Positions 1 to 8,769 of a DNA stretch of 38,380 nucleotides are shown here, one piece after another. Positions within the stretch are counted from its first letter, which is position 1, and each line of letters begins with the position of its first letter. The position numbers and the translations under genes were made by a program. Under the pieces are notes generated by a model that was not told the DNA's origin, did no database searches, and worked only from the letters and a program-made list of their open reading frames with translations. This stretch comes from Deltaproteobacteria bacterium (GTDB taxonomy: Bacteria > Bacillota > Desulfotomaculia > Desulfotomaculales > JAGUVT01), in the NCBI GenBank assembly GCA_020062745.1, contig JAGUVT010000106.1, positions 1 to 38,380 on the forward strand, in the 5' to 3' direction.

Positions 1-195
1 AAAATAAAGGGGGGACGGCCGGCCCACGTAGTGACGCAGGTAATAATCCAGCTCCCGCTGGAATTCCGCATCGTCCCTGACCCGTTCATAAGCCTCCGTC
101 AATTCTTCCAGGGCCGGCATCAAAGTTTCGGGAACGTACCTGCCGCCGTACGGCCCGAAGTATCCCCGCCGGTCCGGCAATGTTTCCTTCTTCAA
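1..195 (-). CDS. trpB: Tryptophan synthase beta chain, N-terminal part (runs off left edge), TTG start
   Basis: Minus-strand translation (L/M)[64 protein letters not shown] is the classic TrpB N-terminus; lies directly after trpF. Confidence 0.93.
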   Translation of the reverse strand, partial: MKKETLPDRRGYFGPYGGRYVPETLMPALEELTEAYERVRDDAEFQRELDYYLRHYVGRPSPLYF

Positions 196-196
196 T

Positions 197-805
197 TTAA
201 AGCACCTCTTTTGCCCGTTGAATAAACAGGCGGATTTTTTCCAAATCCTTTTTGCCGTCCGTTTCCACGCCGCTGGAAACATCAACGGCATAAGGCCTGA
301 CGGCGGCAACCGCCTGCCTTACGTTGGCCGGGCTCAGGCCGCCGGCCAGGATAACCGGCTTTTTTAAACCGGCTTTAACCACCAGTTCCCAGTTGAAACT
401 TTCTCCCGTTCCTCCCGCCAGACCGGGCACAAAGGCGTCAAGCAGCACCGCGTCTGCCGGATAATCGTTTGCGCCGCGCAAAGAATGCCCGTCGCGCACC
501 CGGAAAGCCTTGACCACCTTAAAGGGCAGGGAACGGCAGTAATCGGGAGGCTCGCCGCCGTGCAACTGCAGCACGTCCAGCCGGCAGAAATCCGCTATTT
601 GCAGAACGACCGCCGCCGGAACATCCACGAAAACCCCCACCCTAGCTATAAAAGGAGGCAGGGAAAGGCTGATCTCACGCGCCGCATCCGGCGAAATGCG
701 CCGCGGGCTCTTTTCGGCAAAGACAAAACCAAGAGCGTCGGCCCCGGCTTCAATCGCCGCCAGGGCGGTTTTTAAGTCTCTGATGCCGCAAATCTTAACC
801 CTCAT
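197..805 (-). CDS. trpF: Phosphoribosylanthranilate isomerase
   Basis: [35 protein letters not shown] motif; trp operon context. Confidence 0.95.
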   Translation of the reverse strand: MRVKICGIRDLKTALAAIEAGADALGFVFAEKSPRRISPDAAREISLSLPPFIARVGVFVDVPAAVVLQIADFCRLDVLQLHGGEPPDYCRSLPFKVVKAFRVRDGHSLRGANDYPADAVLLDAFVPGLAGGTGESFNWELVVKAGLKKPVILAGGLSPANVRQAVAAVRPYAVDVSSGVETDGKKDLEKIRLFIQRAKEVL

Positions 806-850
806 TCCGGTCCTCCGTCAAAACCACTATTTTTGCAAACTGCGCCTTCC

Positions 851-923
851 GTCATTGCAAACCGTAGGCGGAGCAATCTTTGATAAGCTGTCAGCTATCA
901 GCCGTCAGCAGAAGATTGCTTCG
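851..923 (+). repeat. Composite intergenic repeat (TCATTGC...GCAATCT + AGCTATCAGCnGTCAGCA + ATTGCTTCG) in trpF-trpC spacer
   Basis: Shares the ordered blocks GTCATTGC / GCAATCT / TGATA / CAGCTATCAGC / GTCAGCA / ATTGCTTCG with 24267-24371. Confidence 0.6.
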
Positions 924-931
924 TCGACTTC

Positions 932-1738
932 TCATAATCCTGCCAACTCCTTGAGGCCGGCGCCGATATCCGGGCGGCACATCAGGGCTTCGCCGACTAA
1001 AGCGGCGTGGACGCCGGCCTCCCGCAAAGCAACAATGTCGCTGCGGCTTTTAATCCCGCTTTCGCTCACCACCGTAACGGAGTCATCATCTATCAGCCGG
1101 CGCAGACGGAAGGTGGCGCCCAGGTCGGTTTCAAAAGTGCGCAGGTCGCGGTTGTTGATGCCGATCAATTCCGCTCCGGCAGCCAGCGCCCGCCCCAGCT
1201 CTTCTTCATCATGCACTTCCATCAGGCAGGGCAGGCCCAGGGCGTCAGCCAGCTTTTTGAACTCCGCCAACTGCCCGCCGGAAAGGATGGCTGCAATGAG
1301 CAGCACCATGTCCGCCCCGATCAGGCGGGACTCGTAAACCTGATACGGGTCGATGATAAAATCCTTGCGCAGAAGCGGCAGGCCGGTTACCTGCCGCACG
1401 GCGGTCAGGTAAGCGTCATGCCCCAGGAAGAACGCCTCTTCGGTCAGCACCGATATGGCCGCCGCACCTGAGGCGGTGTAAATACGGGCGATTTCCACCG
1501 GGTCGCAGTCCTGCCGGATGATTCCTTTGGACGGAGACGCCTTTTTAATTTCCGCAATCAAGGCCACCTCGCCGGGCCGGCGCAGGGCCGGCAACACAGG
1601 GCGCGGCGGGGGAGCGGAAGATAACCGCGCTTCCAGCAAGGAAAGCGGAACAGCCTCTTTCCGGCCGGCCAGCGCTATTTTCTTACTATCGACAATCCTT
1701 TCTAATATGGAGTTAAATACAGGGTTATTACTAACCAT
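932..1738 (-). CDS. trpC: Indole-3-glycerol phosphate synthase
   Basis: Core IAEIKKASPSKGIIR...DPVEIARIYTASGAAAISVLTEE; start placed at MVSNNPVFNSILERIV (1738, alternative 1741) rather than 1963, because the upstream extension overlaps trpD. Confidence 0.94.
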   Translation of the reverse strand: MVSNNPVFNSILERIVDSKKIALAGRKEAVPLSLLEARLSSAPPPRPVLPALRRPGEVALIAEIKKASPSKGIIRQDCDPVEIARIYTASGAAAISVLTEEAFFLGHDAYLTAVRQVTGLPLLRKDFIIDPYQVYESRLIGADMVLLIAAILSGGQLAEFKKLADALGLPCLMEVHDEEELGRALAAGAELIGINNRDLRTFETDLGATFRLRRLIDDDSVTVVSESGIKSRSDIVALREAGVHAALVGEALMCRPDIGAGLKELAGL

Positions 1739-1796
1739 CATTCTACGTTTAACAGTTAACACTCCCAAAAGTTTAATGACAAGGTGGGCGACATTA

Positions 1797-2804
1797 TCAA
1801 CGGCTGAAAGAAACCAGCGCCTCCAGCCTGCCCATGGCCGCACCGGAGTCAATGCTTTCCTGCGCCAGGGCGATACCTTCCGCCACCCCGGCGGCCCTCC
1901 CTCCGGCCACCAGTCCCAGGGCCGCGTTGAGAACCACCACGTCCCGCCGCGGTCCCCGCTCACCCGCCAGCACTTCTTTAATTACGGCCGCATTTTCTTC
2001 CGCCGTGCCCCCGGCCAGGGCGGAAACAGGCGCATAGGCGAAACCGTACCCGGCCGGGTCGAGTTCACCGTTGCGGACCGACCCGCCGCAGATTTCACAG
2101 ACAACCGCCGGTCCGGCCAGGGAAACCTCATCCAGCCCCCCCGCGCCGTGCACCACGAAAGCACGCTCTGTGCCGAGCCGGGCCAGCACGCCGGCCAGCA
2201 GCCCGGTGAGGCGGGGCTCGTAGACGCCCAGCACCTGGGCGCCGGCGCCGGCCGGATTGGTCATGGGCCCCAGAATATTGAACACGGTGCGGATGCCGAT
2301 TTCCCGCCGGGGGCCGGCCGCGTGCTTCATGGCCCCGTGCAGAAGCGGCGCGAAAAGAAAAGCTATCCCCACCCGGTCAAGGCACCTGGACGATTCTTCC
2401 GGCGTCATCTCGATCCGCACGCCGAGGGCTTCCAGCACGTCGGCGCTGCCGCACCGGCTGGAGACGGAACGGTTGCCGTGTTTGGCCACCGGCACGCCGG
2501 CGCCCGCCACCACCAGGGCGGCCGCCGTGGAAATATTAAAGGTGCCGGCGCCGTCACCGCCGGTGCCGCAGGTATCGACCACCAGGGGGTGCGACGAGCG
2601 CACCGGCGTCACCTTCCGGCGCATTACCCGGGTAAAACCGGTAACTTCCTCCACCGTTTCCCCTTTTAAACTCAGCGCCGTTAAAAACGACGCAATTTGC
2701 GCGGGGGTGGCCTCCCCGTCCATAATCTGCTCCATCACCATCACCGACTCTTCCTCGGTCAGGTTCCCGCCGGCCACTACCTTTTTAATGGCATCTTTAA
2801 TCAA
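1797..2804 (-). CDS. trpD: Anthranilate phosphoribosyltransferase
   Basis: [41 protein letters not shown] signature; 4-nt ATGA overlap with trpG. Confidence 0.96.
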   Translation of the reverse strand: MIKDAIKKVVAGGNLTEEESVMVMEQIMDGEATPAQIASFLTALSLKGETVEEVTGFTRVMRRKVTPVRSSHPLVVDTCGTGGDGAGTFNISTAAALVVAGAGVPVAKHGNRSVSSRCGSADVLEALGVRIEMTPEESSRCLDRVGIAFLFAPLLHGAMKHAAGPRREIGIRTVFNILGPMTNPAGAGAQVLGVYEPRLTGLLAGVLARLGTERAFVVHGAGGLDEVSLAGPAVVCEICGGSVRNGELDPAGYGFAYAPVSALAGGTAEENAAVIKEVLAGERGPRRDVVVLNAALGLVAGGRAAGVAEGIALAQESIDSGAAMGRLEALVSFSR

Positions 2805-3379
2805 CCAAGACCCCCTCCCATGTTCAAGAAGTTCCTTAAAAGCTCATGCCCGTGCTCGGTTAAAATAGATTCCGGGTGGAACTGCACTCCTTCCACCATC
2901 AATTCCCGGTGTCTTACGCCCATAATTTCCCTCTCTTCCGTCCAGGCCGAAATCTCCAGGCAGGCCGGCAGGCTTTCCCGCTCCACGATCAGCGAATGAT
3001 AGCGGGTAGCCGTAAAAGGCACGGGCAGATCCCGGAAAACACTGCGGCCATCGTGGTGGATAAGCGAGGTTTTACCGTGCATCAGCCTGGCCGCCCGCAC
3101 CACCCTGCCCCCGAACGCCTGGCCGATGGCCTGGTGCCCCAGGCAGACACCCAGGATCGGAATGACGCCGGCAAACTTCTCAATAACCGCCAGGGATACA
3201 CCGGCTTCGTTCGGTGTGCACGGCCCGGGCGAAATAACGATGCGGCCGGGGTTTAAAGAGCTTATTTCAGCGCAAGAAATACTGTCGTTCCGGAACACCC
3301 GTACCTCCTCCCCCAGTTCCCTCAGGTACTGGACCAGGTTGTAGGTAAAGGAATCGTAATTGTCGATCATCAAAACCAT
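2801..3379 (-). CDS. trpG: Anthranilate synthase glutamine amidotransferase component (TrpG/PabA)
   Basis: [20 protein letters not shown]...[12 protein letters not shown]...[15 protein letters not shown]...[11 protein letters not shown]. Confidence 0.95.
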   Translation of the reverse strand: MVLMIDNYDSFTYNLVQYLRELGEEVRVFRNDSISCAEISSLNPGRIVISPGPCTPNEAGVSLAVIEKFAGVIPILGVCLGHQAIGQAFGGRVVRAARLMHGKTSLIHHDGRSVFRDLPVPFTATRYHSLIVERESLPACLEISAWTEEREIMGVRHRELMVEGVQFHPESILTEHGHELLRNFLNMGGGLG

Positions 3380-3383
3380 TTAC

Positions 3384-4862
3384 TTAAACCTCTTCCCCCT
3401 GCAAAGTATTTAGAAGCGCCCTCGCCTTATTGACGGTCTCCTGGTACTCCCGCACCGGGTCGGAATCGGCCACAATTCCCGCCCCGGCCTGAACGTAAGC
3501 GTAGCCGTCGTGAAGCAAAACAGTGCGGATGGTGATGGCGGTATCCATATTGCCGCCAAACCCGAGGTAACCGATGGCGCCGGCATAAATGCCGCGCCGG
3601 GTCGGCTCCATTTCATCAATGATTTCCATCGCCCGCACCTTCGGAGCCCCGCTCACCGTGCCGGCCGGGAAACAGGCCTGCAGGGCGTCAAAACTCGCAC
3701 GACCGGGCTCCAGGCGCCCCTGCACGGTGGATACCAGGTGCATAACGTGAGAGTACCTTTCCACTTCCATAAACCTGGTCATCGCGACGCTGCCCGCCGT
3801 GCACACCCGGCCCAGGTCGTTGCGGCCGAGGTCCACCAGCATCAGGTGCTCCGCCCGTTCCTTTTCATCCGCCAGCAACTCGCAGGCCAGAGCCCGGTCC
3901 TCCTCCGGATTTTTCCCCCGCGGCCTGGTCCCGGCAATGGGGCACGTCTGAACCAGGTCGCCTTCCACCCGCACCAGCATTTCCGGCGACGAGCCGATGA
4001 TCACCGGCCCTTCGCCCCGGCCGGGGAAAATTCCTCTAAAGTCGAGGTAATAAAGATACGGCGAAGGGTTGATGGCGCGCAGGTTGCGGTAAACCCGGAA
4101 ACAGTCGCCCTTAAAAGGAACCCGGAAGCGCTGCGACAGCACTACCTGCAATATATCGCCGGCCCTGATGTATTCTTTGGCCCGCTCCACCATGCCGGTA
4201 AAATCTTCCCTGGTCATGTTGGCTTCCGGCAGCCCGGCATCCGCCGCCACCTTAAAACTTTTCTTTTCACCGGGCAAATCCCTCTGCAGAGCGGCCGTGA
4301 TCTTCTCAATCGCCATCTCCGCCCGGTCGTAGGCCGCGCCGGGGTCGCCGTCCACAAGACTATTGTGCACAATTTTAAGAGTGTGCCGCACATGATCGAA
4401 AATTAAAACCGTGCCGGCAAAAACAAACATGCAGTCGGGCAGCCCCAAATCATCTTCCGCAGCATCCGGCAGTTTTTCAATCAAACGGACCAGGTCATAA
4501 CCCAGGTAGCCCACCGCCCCCCCGTAAAAACGGGGCAGTTCGCTCAACTGCGGCGCCCGGTACCGCCCCAGCAATCCCTTCAGCACGGCCAGCGGCGAAC
4601 CGCCGACTTCCCGCACCCCTTCCCCGTCTCCCAGCAGGCCGTCCTCCCCCCGGCACCGGTAAACCATAAACGGATCCAAACCGATGAACGAGTAGCGGGC
4701 CAGATTTTCGCCGCCCTCCACGCTTTCCAAAAGATAGGCCGGACCGTCGGGAGACACCTTTTTAAAAATAGTGATCGGCGTTTCCAAATCCACCAGCAAT
4801 TCCCGCCAAACGGGAATAAGATTGTATTCTTTACTGAAGCTGAAATATTCTTCCCGCGTCAT
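3384..4862 (-). CDS. trpE: Anthranilate synthase component I
   Basis: PSPYLYYLDF, SSPEMLVRVEGD, PIAGTRPRG, GRNDLGRV, SGAPKVRAMEIIDE motifs. Start at MTREEYFSF (4862) with RBS GGAGGGGG; the ORF-track start at 4880 falls in the leader terminator. Confidence 0.95.
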   Translation of the reverse strand: MTREEYFSFSKEYNLIPVWRELLVDLETPITIFKKVSPDGPAYLLESVEGGENLARYSFIGLDPFMVYRCRGEDGLLGDGEGVREVGGSPLAVLKGLLGRYRAPQLSELPRFYGGAVGYLGYDLVRLIEKLPDAAEDDLGLPDCMFVFAGTVLIFDHVRHTLKIVHNSLVDGDPGAAYDRAEMAIEKITAALQRDLPGEKKSFKVAADAGLPEANMTREDFTGMVERAKEYIRAGDILQVVLSQRFRVPFKGDCFRVYRNLRAINPSPYLYYLDFRGIFPGRGEGPVIIGSSPEMLVRVEGDLVQTCPIAGTRPRGKNPEEDRALACELLADEKERAEHLMLVDLGRNDLGRVCTAGSVAMTRFMEVERYSHVMHLVSTVQGRLEPGRASFDALQACFPAGTVSGAPKVRAMEIIDEMEPTRRGIYAGAIGYLGFGGNMDTAITIRTVLLHDGYAYVQAGAGIVADSDPVREYQETVNKARALLNTLQGEEV

Positions 4863-4878
4863 TTTCCCCCTCCAAAGC

Positions 4879-4906
4879 AAAAACCGGCACCCAAATGAGT
4901 GCCGGT
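4879..4906 (-). terminator. Intrinsic terminator/attenuator in the trp leader, just upstream of the trpE RBS
   Basis: Minus-strand RNA ACCGGCAC-UCAUUUGG-GUGCCGGU-UUUUG: perfect 8-bp GC-rich stem followed by a U run. Confidence 0.85.
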
Positions 4907-4936
4907 CGTTTTTTCTTCAGCCAAAAACAAACAAAA

Positions 4937-4988
4937 CTCCCGCCTCATCTCAGCTCAGCTCAATCTAAACTAACACTCATCTCAGCTG
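4937..4988 (-). promoter_or_regulatory. Candidate TRAP (MtrB)-binding site: array of (G/U)AG triplets in trp leader RNA
   Basis: Minus-strand RNA CAG-CU-GAG-AU-GAG-UGU-UAG-UU-UAG-AUU-GAG-CU-GAG-CU-GAG-AU-GAG-GCGG-GAG: nine (G/U)AG triplets, mostly 2-3 nt apart (last gap 4), plus a flanking CAG. Confidence 0.82.
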
Positions 4989-5007
4989 CTATAGAAACTA
5001 TAGCATA

Positions 5008-5036
5008 ACTTTAAGCCAATATAAACTTCCTGTCAA
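5008..5036 (-). promoter_or_regulatory. Candidate sigma-A promoter of the trp operon
   Basis: Minus strand TTGACA (5036-5031), 17-nt spacer, TAAAGT (5013-5008); upstream of the leader array. Confidence 0.6.
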
Positions 5037-5144
5037 GAACTTTTTTGCCGGAACGGCAATTCAGCTTTCCAGACAGTCAAAGTATAATGATTACGCCTTT
5101 GCATGTTGCAGTAAAACTTGGATTCCTGGAAGCCTTGGTATTGC

Positions 5145-5219
5145 TGGTGGGCGGGACTGGGATTGAACCAGCGACCTCTTGCGTGTCAAGCAAGCGTTCT
5201 CCCACTGAACTACCCGCCC
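5145..5219 (-). tRNA. tRNA-Val (anticodon GAC), CCA encoded
   Basis: Minus strand GGGCGGGTAGTTCAGTGGGAGAACGCTTGCTTGACACGCAAGAGGTCGCTGGTTCAATCCCAGTCCCGCCCACCA folds as a cloverleaf; anticodon stem CTTGC/GCAAG, loop TTGACAC. Confidence 0.94.
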
Positions 5220-5274
5220 GTTTTTGATAAACCTATTATGCCTTATGTGTGTCTAGAAGTCAAGAGCCTTGCTA

Positions 5275-6513
5275 TTATAAACCGTCAATGAATTTCCAGC
5301 GGTAGCCGCCATTAATAATTTTAACCCCAGCGTTATTTTTTACTTCGGCCAGCAATGGTGCAGATATCTCCATTACTTCCAGTTCCAAGGTATTTTTTAT
5401 CCGCACTATTTTTAATTCTGCAGAAGTCGCCGTGTTCAGGGAACGAACAGCAAAACAAATAGCTTCTTCAGCATTTACAAAGTAAGCGGGAATTTTTACC
5501 CGCTCGAGAAAGCCGGTAGTTAACGCATTGATGTATGTAACCCGGCGGTTCATTTTTTCTACCAGGCAGGCAGTGGTGAAGTCAGCCAGTCCAACGCCGT
5601 AGGCATTTCCTTCCGAACCATCCGATAGATTTAAAGCTACAATTCTCTTTATTTGTGGTGATACCGGCTCACGTTTGCCGGGAATGCGTAACCGTCCAAT
5701 CACCCTGGTATCCATACCGGTACCGCTGAAATTTTTGCCTATCTCATCAACCACCAGCAGATCAATTTGCGAAAACGGTATTGACGGGGTCAGGCTCTTT
5801 GCGTATTTTAACAACTCCGGCTCCCGCGTCAGAATATCTTCTGGTTTCAGCCCCTCAATAAGTACCGTTTGCCGCCGGGCATTTTCCACAAGGGCCACGG
5901 CGAAAAGCAGGGGTGTGTTCTTAATGGCCACTGCGGTCATCTCGGGAAGCATGATCCCCAATTTATCCGGTCCATTTTCATGAAAAAAAGCAGCGCCGGC
6001 AGGGTTTCCCAGACCAACTACCAGCATCTTGGCAATACCGCTCTCAAATTTACCCTCAAAAGAAGTATGCTCTTTAATCCGGTTTACAAGCACCACGCCG
6101 TCGCTGGCAGCCGCAAGGCTGTTTTGATAAACTGCCTGCCCGACGGCAGTATGCCCTACCTTCACCGCCTCCGCCGTGGCATCAACAACCGCACCTGTCG
6201 ATGCTTCGGTAATTCCCAGGGAAGCCAGCAGATTTTTTTGACCTTCGGCCGTCCCTCCTCCGTGTGAACCCATTGCCGGCAAAATAAAAGGAAAAGCGCC
6301 GGCTTTTTTTAGTTCTGAAACAACTGTTTTTACTGCCGGCACTAGATTGGCTATGTTTCTGCTGCCCACCGCCACAGCAATCCGCGCTCCGGGTTTTAAA
6401 TCCCCCGGTATAAATTTACTCAATTCTCGCCGTATAAAAGCAGAAACATTACTTATTCCGTTATCTTCAAACAACTGTTGAATCAGGAAAAACTCCGGTA
6501 ACAGCATAGTCAC
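5275..6513 (-). CDS. DUF2088 / LarA-like (lactate racemase N-terminal domain) family protein
   Basis: VAVGSRNIANL...ILPAMGSHGGGTAEGQ...VNRIKEHTSFEGKFESGIAKMLVVGLGN pattern of LarA-like DUF2088 proteins. Confidence 0.75.
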   Translation of the reverse strand: MTMLLPEFFLIQQLFEDNGISNVSAFIRRELSKFIPGDLKPGARIAVAVGSRNIANLVPAVKTVVSELKKAGAFPFILPAMGSHGGGTAEGQKNLLASLGITEASTGAVVDATAEAVKVGHTAVGQAVYQNSLAAASDGVVLVNRIKEHTSFEGKFESGIAKMLVVGLGNPAGAAFFHENGPDKLGIMLPEMTAVAIKNTPLLFAVALVENARRQTVLIEGLKPEDILTREPELLKYAKSLTPSIPFSQIDLLVVDEIGKNFSGTGMDTRVIGRLRIPGKREPVSPQIKRIVALNLSDGSEGNAYGVGLADFTTACLVEKMNRRVTYINALTTGFLERVKIPAYFVNAEEAICFAVRSLNTATSAELKIVRIKNTLELEVMEISAPLLAEVKNNAGVKIINGGYRWKFIDGL

Positions 6514-6560
6514 CCCTATGCAGTGATTAGATTGCCGGGCACGTTTTAGATTGCTTATTC

Positions 6561-7913
6561 TTAAGATGAATAATTGATTTCCTCAGAATCGGTTACGTCA
6601 GCCTGAACGTTAGGTAAATTTAATTTCCAGTTCATTAGTTTCTTAAAATCAAAATTCGTTAAGAGATAAAAAATTAAAAAAGGCAAATAGCTTCTGGACA
6701 AAAACAACAATGAAAAAAATCTCTTGGCAATCGACTTAGTAGAGTAAAAACTATAATAAGCCCATCGGATGCCGTCTTGCAATTCTTCAACGGTCATGTT
6801 TTTCGGCCTGAAAACGACGTTAAAAGCGTCATAATAATCCCAGTTATAGGTGATGAGCCGGTTCGCTTCTTTCATCCTCTCAAAAAGCCTGGTTCCTGGA
6901 AAGGGGGTCAAAGCTGTAAACTGGGCAACATCTATTCCCGTCTCATGGCAAAAATCAAGCGTTTTCTCAAAAACATCCTTGTCATCATTATCAAAGCCAA
7001 AAATAAAAGCTCCTTCCAGAACAATCCCGTGATCATGAATTCTTTTAACCATTTCTTTATATTCTCTGGCCTTATAAGCTTTATGCACCTCATCTAAAGA
7101 CTCTTGTTTTAATGACTCAAAGCCAATAAGCAGAGCCGTACAGCCGCTCTCGGCAGCCAGTTTTAAAATTTTTTCATTTTTGGCAATAGTTATGGAAGCC
7201 TGGCTGCCCCACTTTAATTTAAGTGGTTTAATAGCCTTAAATAACTCCTCACTATAAACAGGATTGCCTGCAATATTGTCATCCGTAAAGAAAAACATTT
7301 TCTTCATCAATCCTGTTTTAAAGTTATCTATTTCACTTAAAATATGTTCAATTGGACGATGCCTTATTTTCACTCCGTTGTACTGGGAAACCGAGCAAAA
7401 ATCACAACCGAAGGGGCAACCCCGGGAAGTTTGAACTGAGTTGGGGAAAAAATATTTATTCTTGATCATCGAATTGGCTTTTATAACTGGTAAACTAGAT
7501 AAATCAGGAGGAGAATCAGTCTGATAAAATTTTTTTAGTTCATTATTTCCAAAATCCCTCAAAACCTCTTTCCATATTAAATCCGCCTCACCAATAACCA
7601 CTGCATCAGCATGAGTAATTGCCTCCTCCGGCAGAATCGAAGGATGTATACCTCCCAGGATTACTTTTACTCCCCTTGAACGGTAACGGTCTGCAATTTC
7701 ATAAGCTCTGTTTGCCAGCGAAGTCATCGCCGAGATGCCAACTAAGTCAGTATTATCGTATTTTATCTTCTCAACGTTTTCGTCAATAATCTCTACTTCA
7801 TATTCAGGTGGGGTAACCGATGCCAGTCTCATTAAGCCCAAAGGCGGCATCCTGAATAAACGAACATCCCACAACCCGTGCTGCCATTTGGGTAATATTA
7901 AAGTTATTTTCAC
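6561..7913 (-). CDS. B12-binding domain radical SAM protein
   Basis: N-terminal B12-binding-like region, then SRGCPFGCDFCSVSQYNG (CxxxCxxC radical SAM motif). Confidence 0.9.
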   Translation of the reverse strand: MKITLILPKWQHGLWDVRLFRMPPLGLMRLASVTPPEYEVEIIDENVEKIKYDNTDLVGISAMTSLANRAYEIADRYRSRGVKVILGGIHPSILPEEAITHADAVVIGEADLIWKEVLRDFGNNELKKFYQTDSPPDLSSLPVIKANSMIKNKYFFPNSVQTSRGCPFGCDFCSVSQYNGVKIRHRPIEHILSEIDNFKTGLMKKMFFFTDDNIAGNPVYSEELFKAIKPLKLKWGSQASITIAKNEKILKLAAESGCTALLIGFESLKQESLDEVHKAYKAREYKEMVKRIHDHGIVLEGAFIFGFDNDDKDVFEKTLDFCHETGIDVAQFTALTPFPGTRLFERMKEANRLITYNWDYYDAFNVVFRPKNMTVEELQDGIRWAYYSFYSTKSIAKRFFSLLFLSRSYLPFLIFYLLTNFDFKKLMNWKLNLPNVQADVTDSEEINYSS

Positions 7914-8006
7914 TTAAGCCCGCCCTTTCGTTTAGCGAAAATTCTAAAAAAATATTTATCGATAGTCTACTACATACAGCCATAGAAAACAATAAACAAA
8001 TTTATA

Positions 8007-8642
8007 CTAAGACTTTTCAGCCGGCTTTAATTTAGCATGGTAATAGTGGATGGCATAAAGGGCACCCAGCGGGTTGTGGGCCAGCACCCGGTCCTTTACC
8101 GCCAGTACCGTGACCGGCGCCAGCGAGTGTTTGATAAACAGGCTGTCGTGGCCGACGCACAGACCTAATAATATGTTCAATTCCGTACCTGTCTCATTAA
8201 GAATCTTTGCCTGGACAACAGGGTTGCACATGGCCTCAAATTGACCGGGGCGCACTTTTTCTTCGTCTCGCAAGCCAATCTCTTCTTTTGGCACCGATCC
8301 GGATTTGCAAATAACCGAAAACACCGTAAAACCATTTTCCCGAAAGATATTGCCGGCAGCAGCCGCTTCCCGCCGCAGCCCCACGCAAAAAGCCAGGCCC
8401 AGCCTTGAAAACCCGGCACGACGGGAGAATTCTATGATCTCCCGCACCCGGCTCCATATACCGTAGCCGGCAGCCTCCGTAAGAGCCGAACTGCGGGCTA
8501 GGTTAAGCATGGACGGGTCCTGATACGCCAGCATCGCCTTTTCATAAACATCAGGGTATTCTCTCATTGGACAATTCTTCGGGATTTTGTCTGGTTCTCC
8601 CTTATAGCAGGCATATATCCCGCAATTTGCACAACTGCTCAT
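8007..8642 (-). CDS. DUF1847 family (Cys-rich, putative metal-binding) protein
   Basis: MSSCANCGIYACYKGEPDKIPKNCPM N-terminal Cys cluster and LLGLCVGHDSLFIKHSLAPVTVLAVKDRVLAHNPLGALY. Confidence 0.75.
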   Translation of the reverse strand: MSSCANCGIYACYKGEPDKIPKNCPMREYPDVYEKAMLAYQDPSMLNLARSSALTEAAGYGIWSRVREIIEFSRRAGFSRLGLAFCVGLRREAAAAGNIFRENGFTVFSVICKSGSVPKEEIGLRDEEKVRPGQFEAMCNPVVQAKILNETGTELNILLGLCVGHDSLFIKHSLAPVTVLAVKDRVLAHNPLGALYAIHYYHAKLKPAEKS

Positions 8643-8769
8643 AACTTCACCTCCTGAGAATCTTATTGAATCATAGGTTAATCAATAAGATTATAATAAA
8701 ATAAGTACTTAGTTTAAATACCTCTCAAATAGATCTATCCAGTGTTACCAAAAATGCAGGGCAAGCCTC

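Noticed and set aside
1741-1963. N-terminal extension of trpC in the ORF track
   Set aside because: Overlaps trpD by >160 bp, Trp/Arg-rich and unlike TrpC; MVSNNPVFNSILERIV is the natural start.
1518-2669. Long plus-strand ORF (383 aa) opposite trpC/trpD
   Set aside because: Antisense to two clearly recognisable genes in GC-rich DNA; low-complexity Pro/Arg/Gly/His-rich translation with no family features. The same applies to 3510-4406, 15358-16377, 22730-23230, 24966-25493, 27845-28531 and other shadow ORFs.
4879-5036. T-box or Trp-codon leader-peptide attenuator for the trp operon
   Set aside because: No T-box consensus (AGGGUGGNACCGCG-like) and no short ORF rich in Trp codons; the (G/U)AG array fits a TRAP mechanism better.
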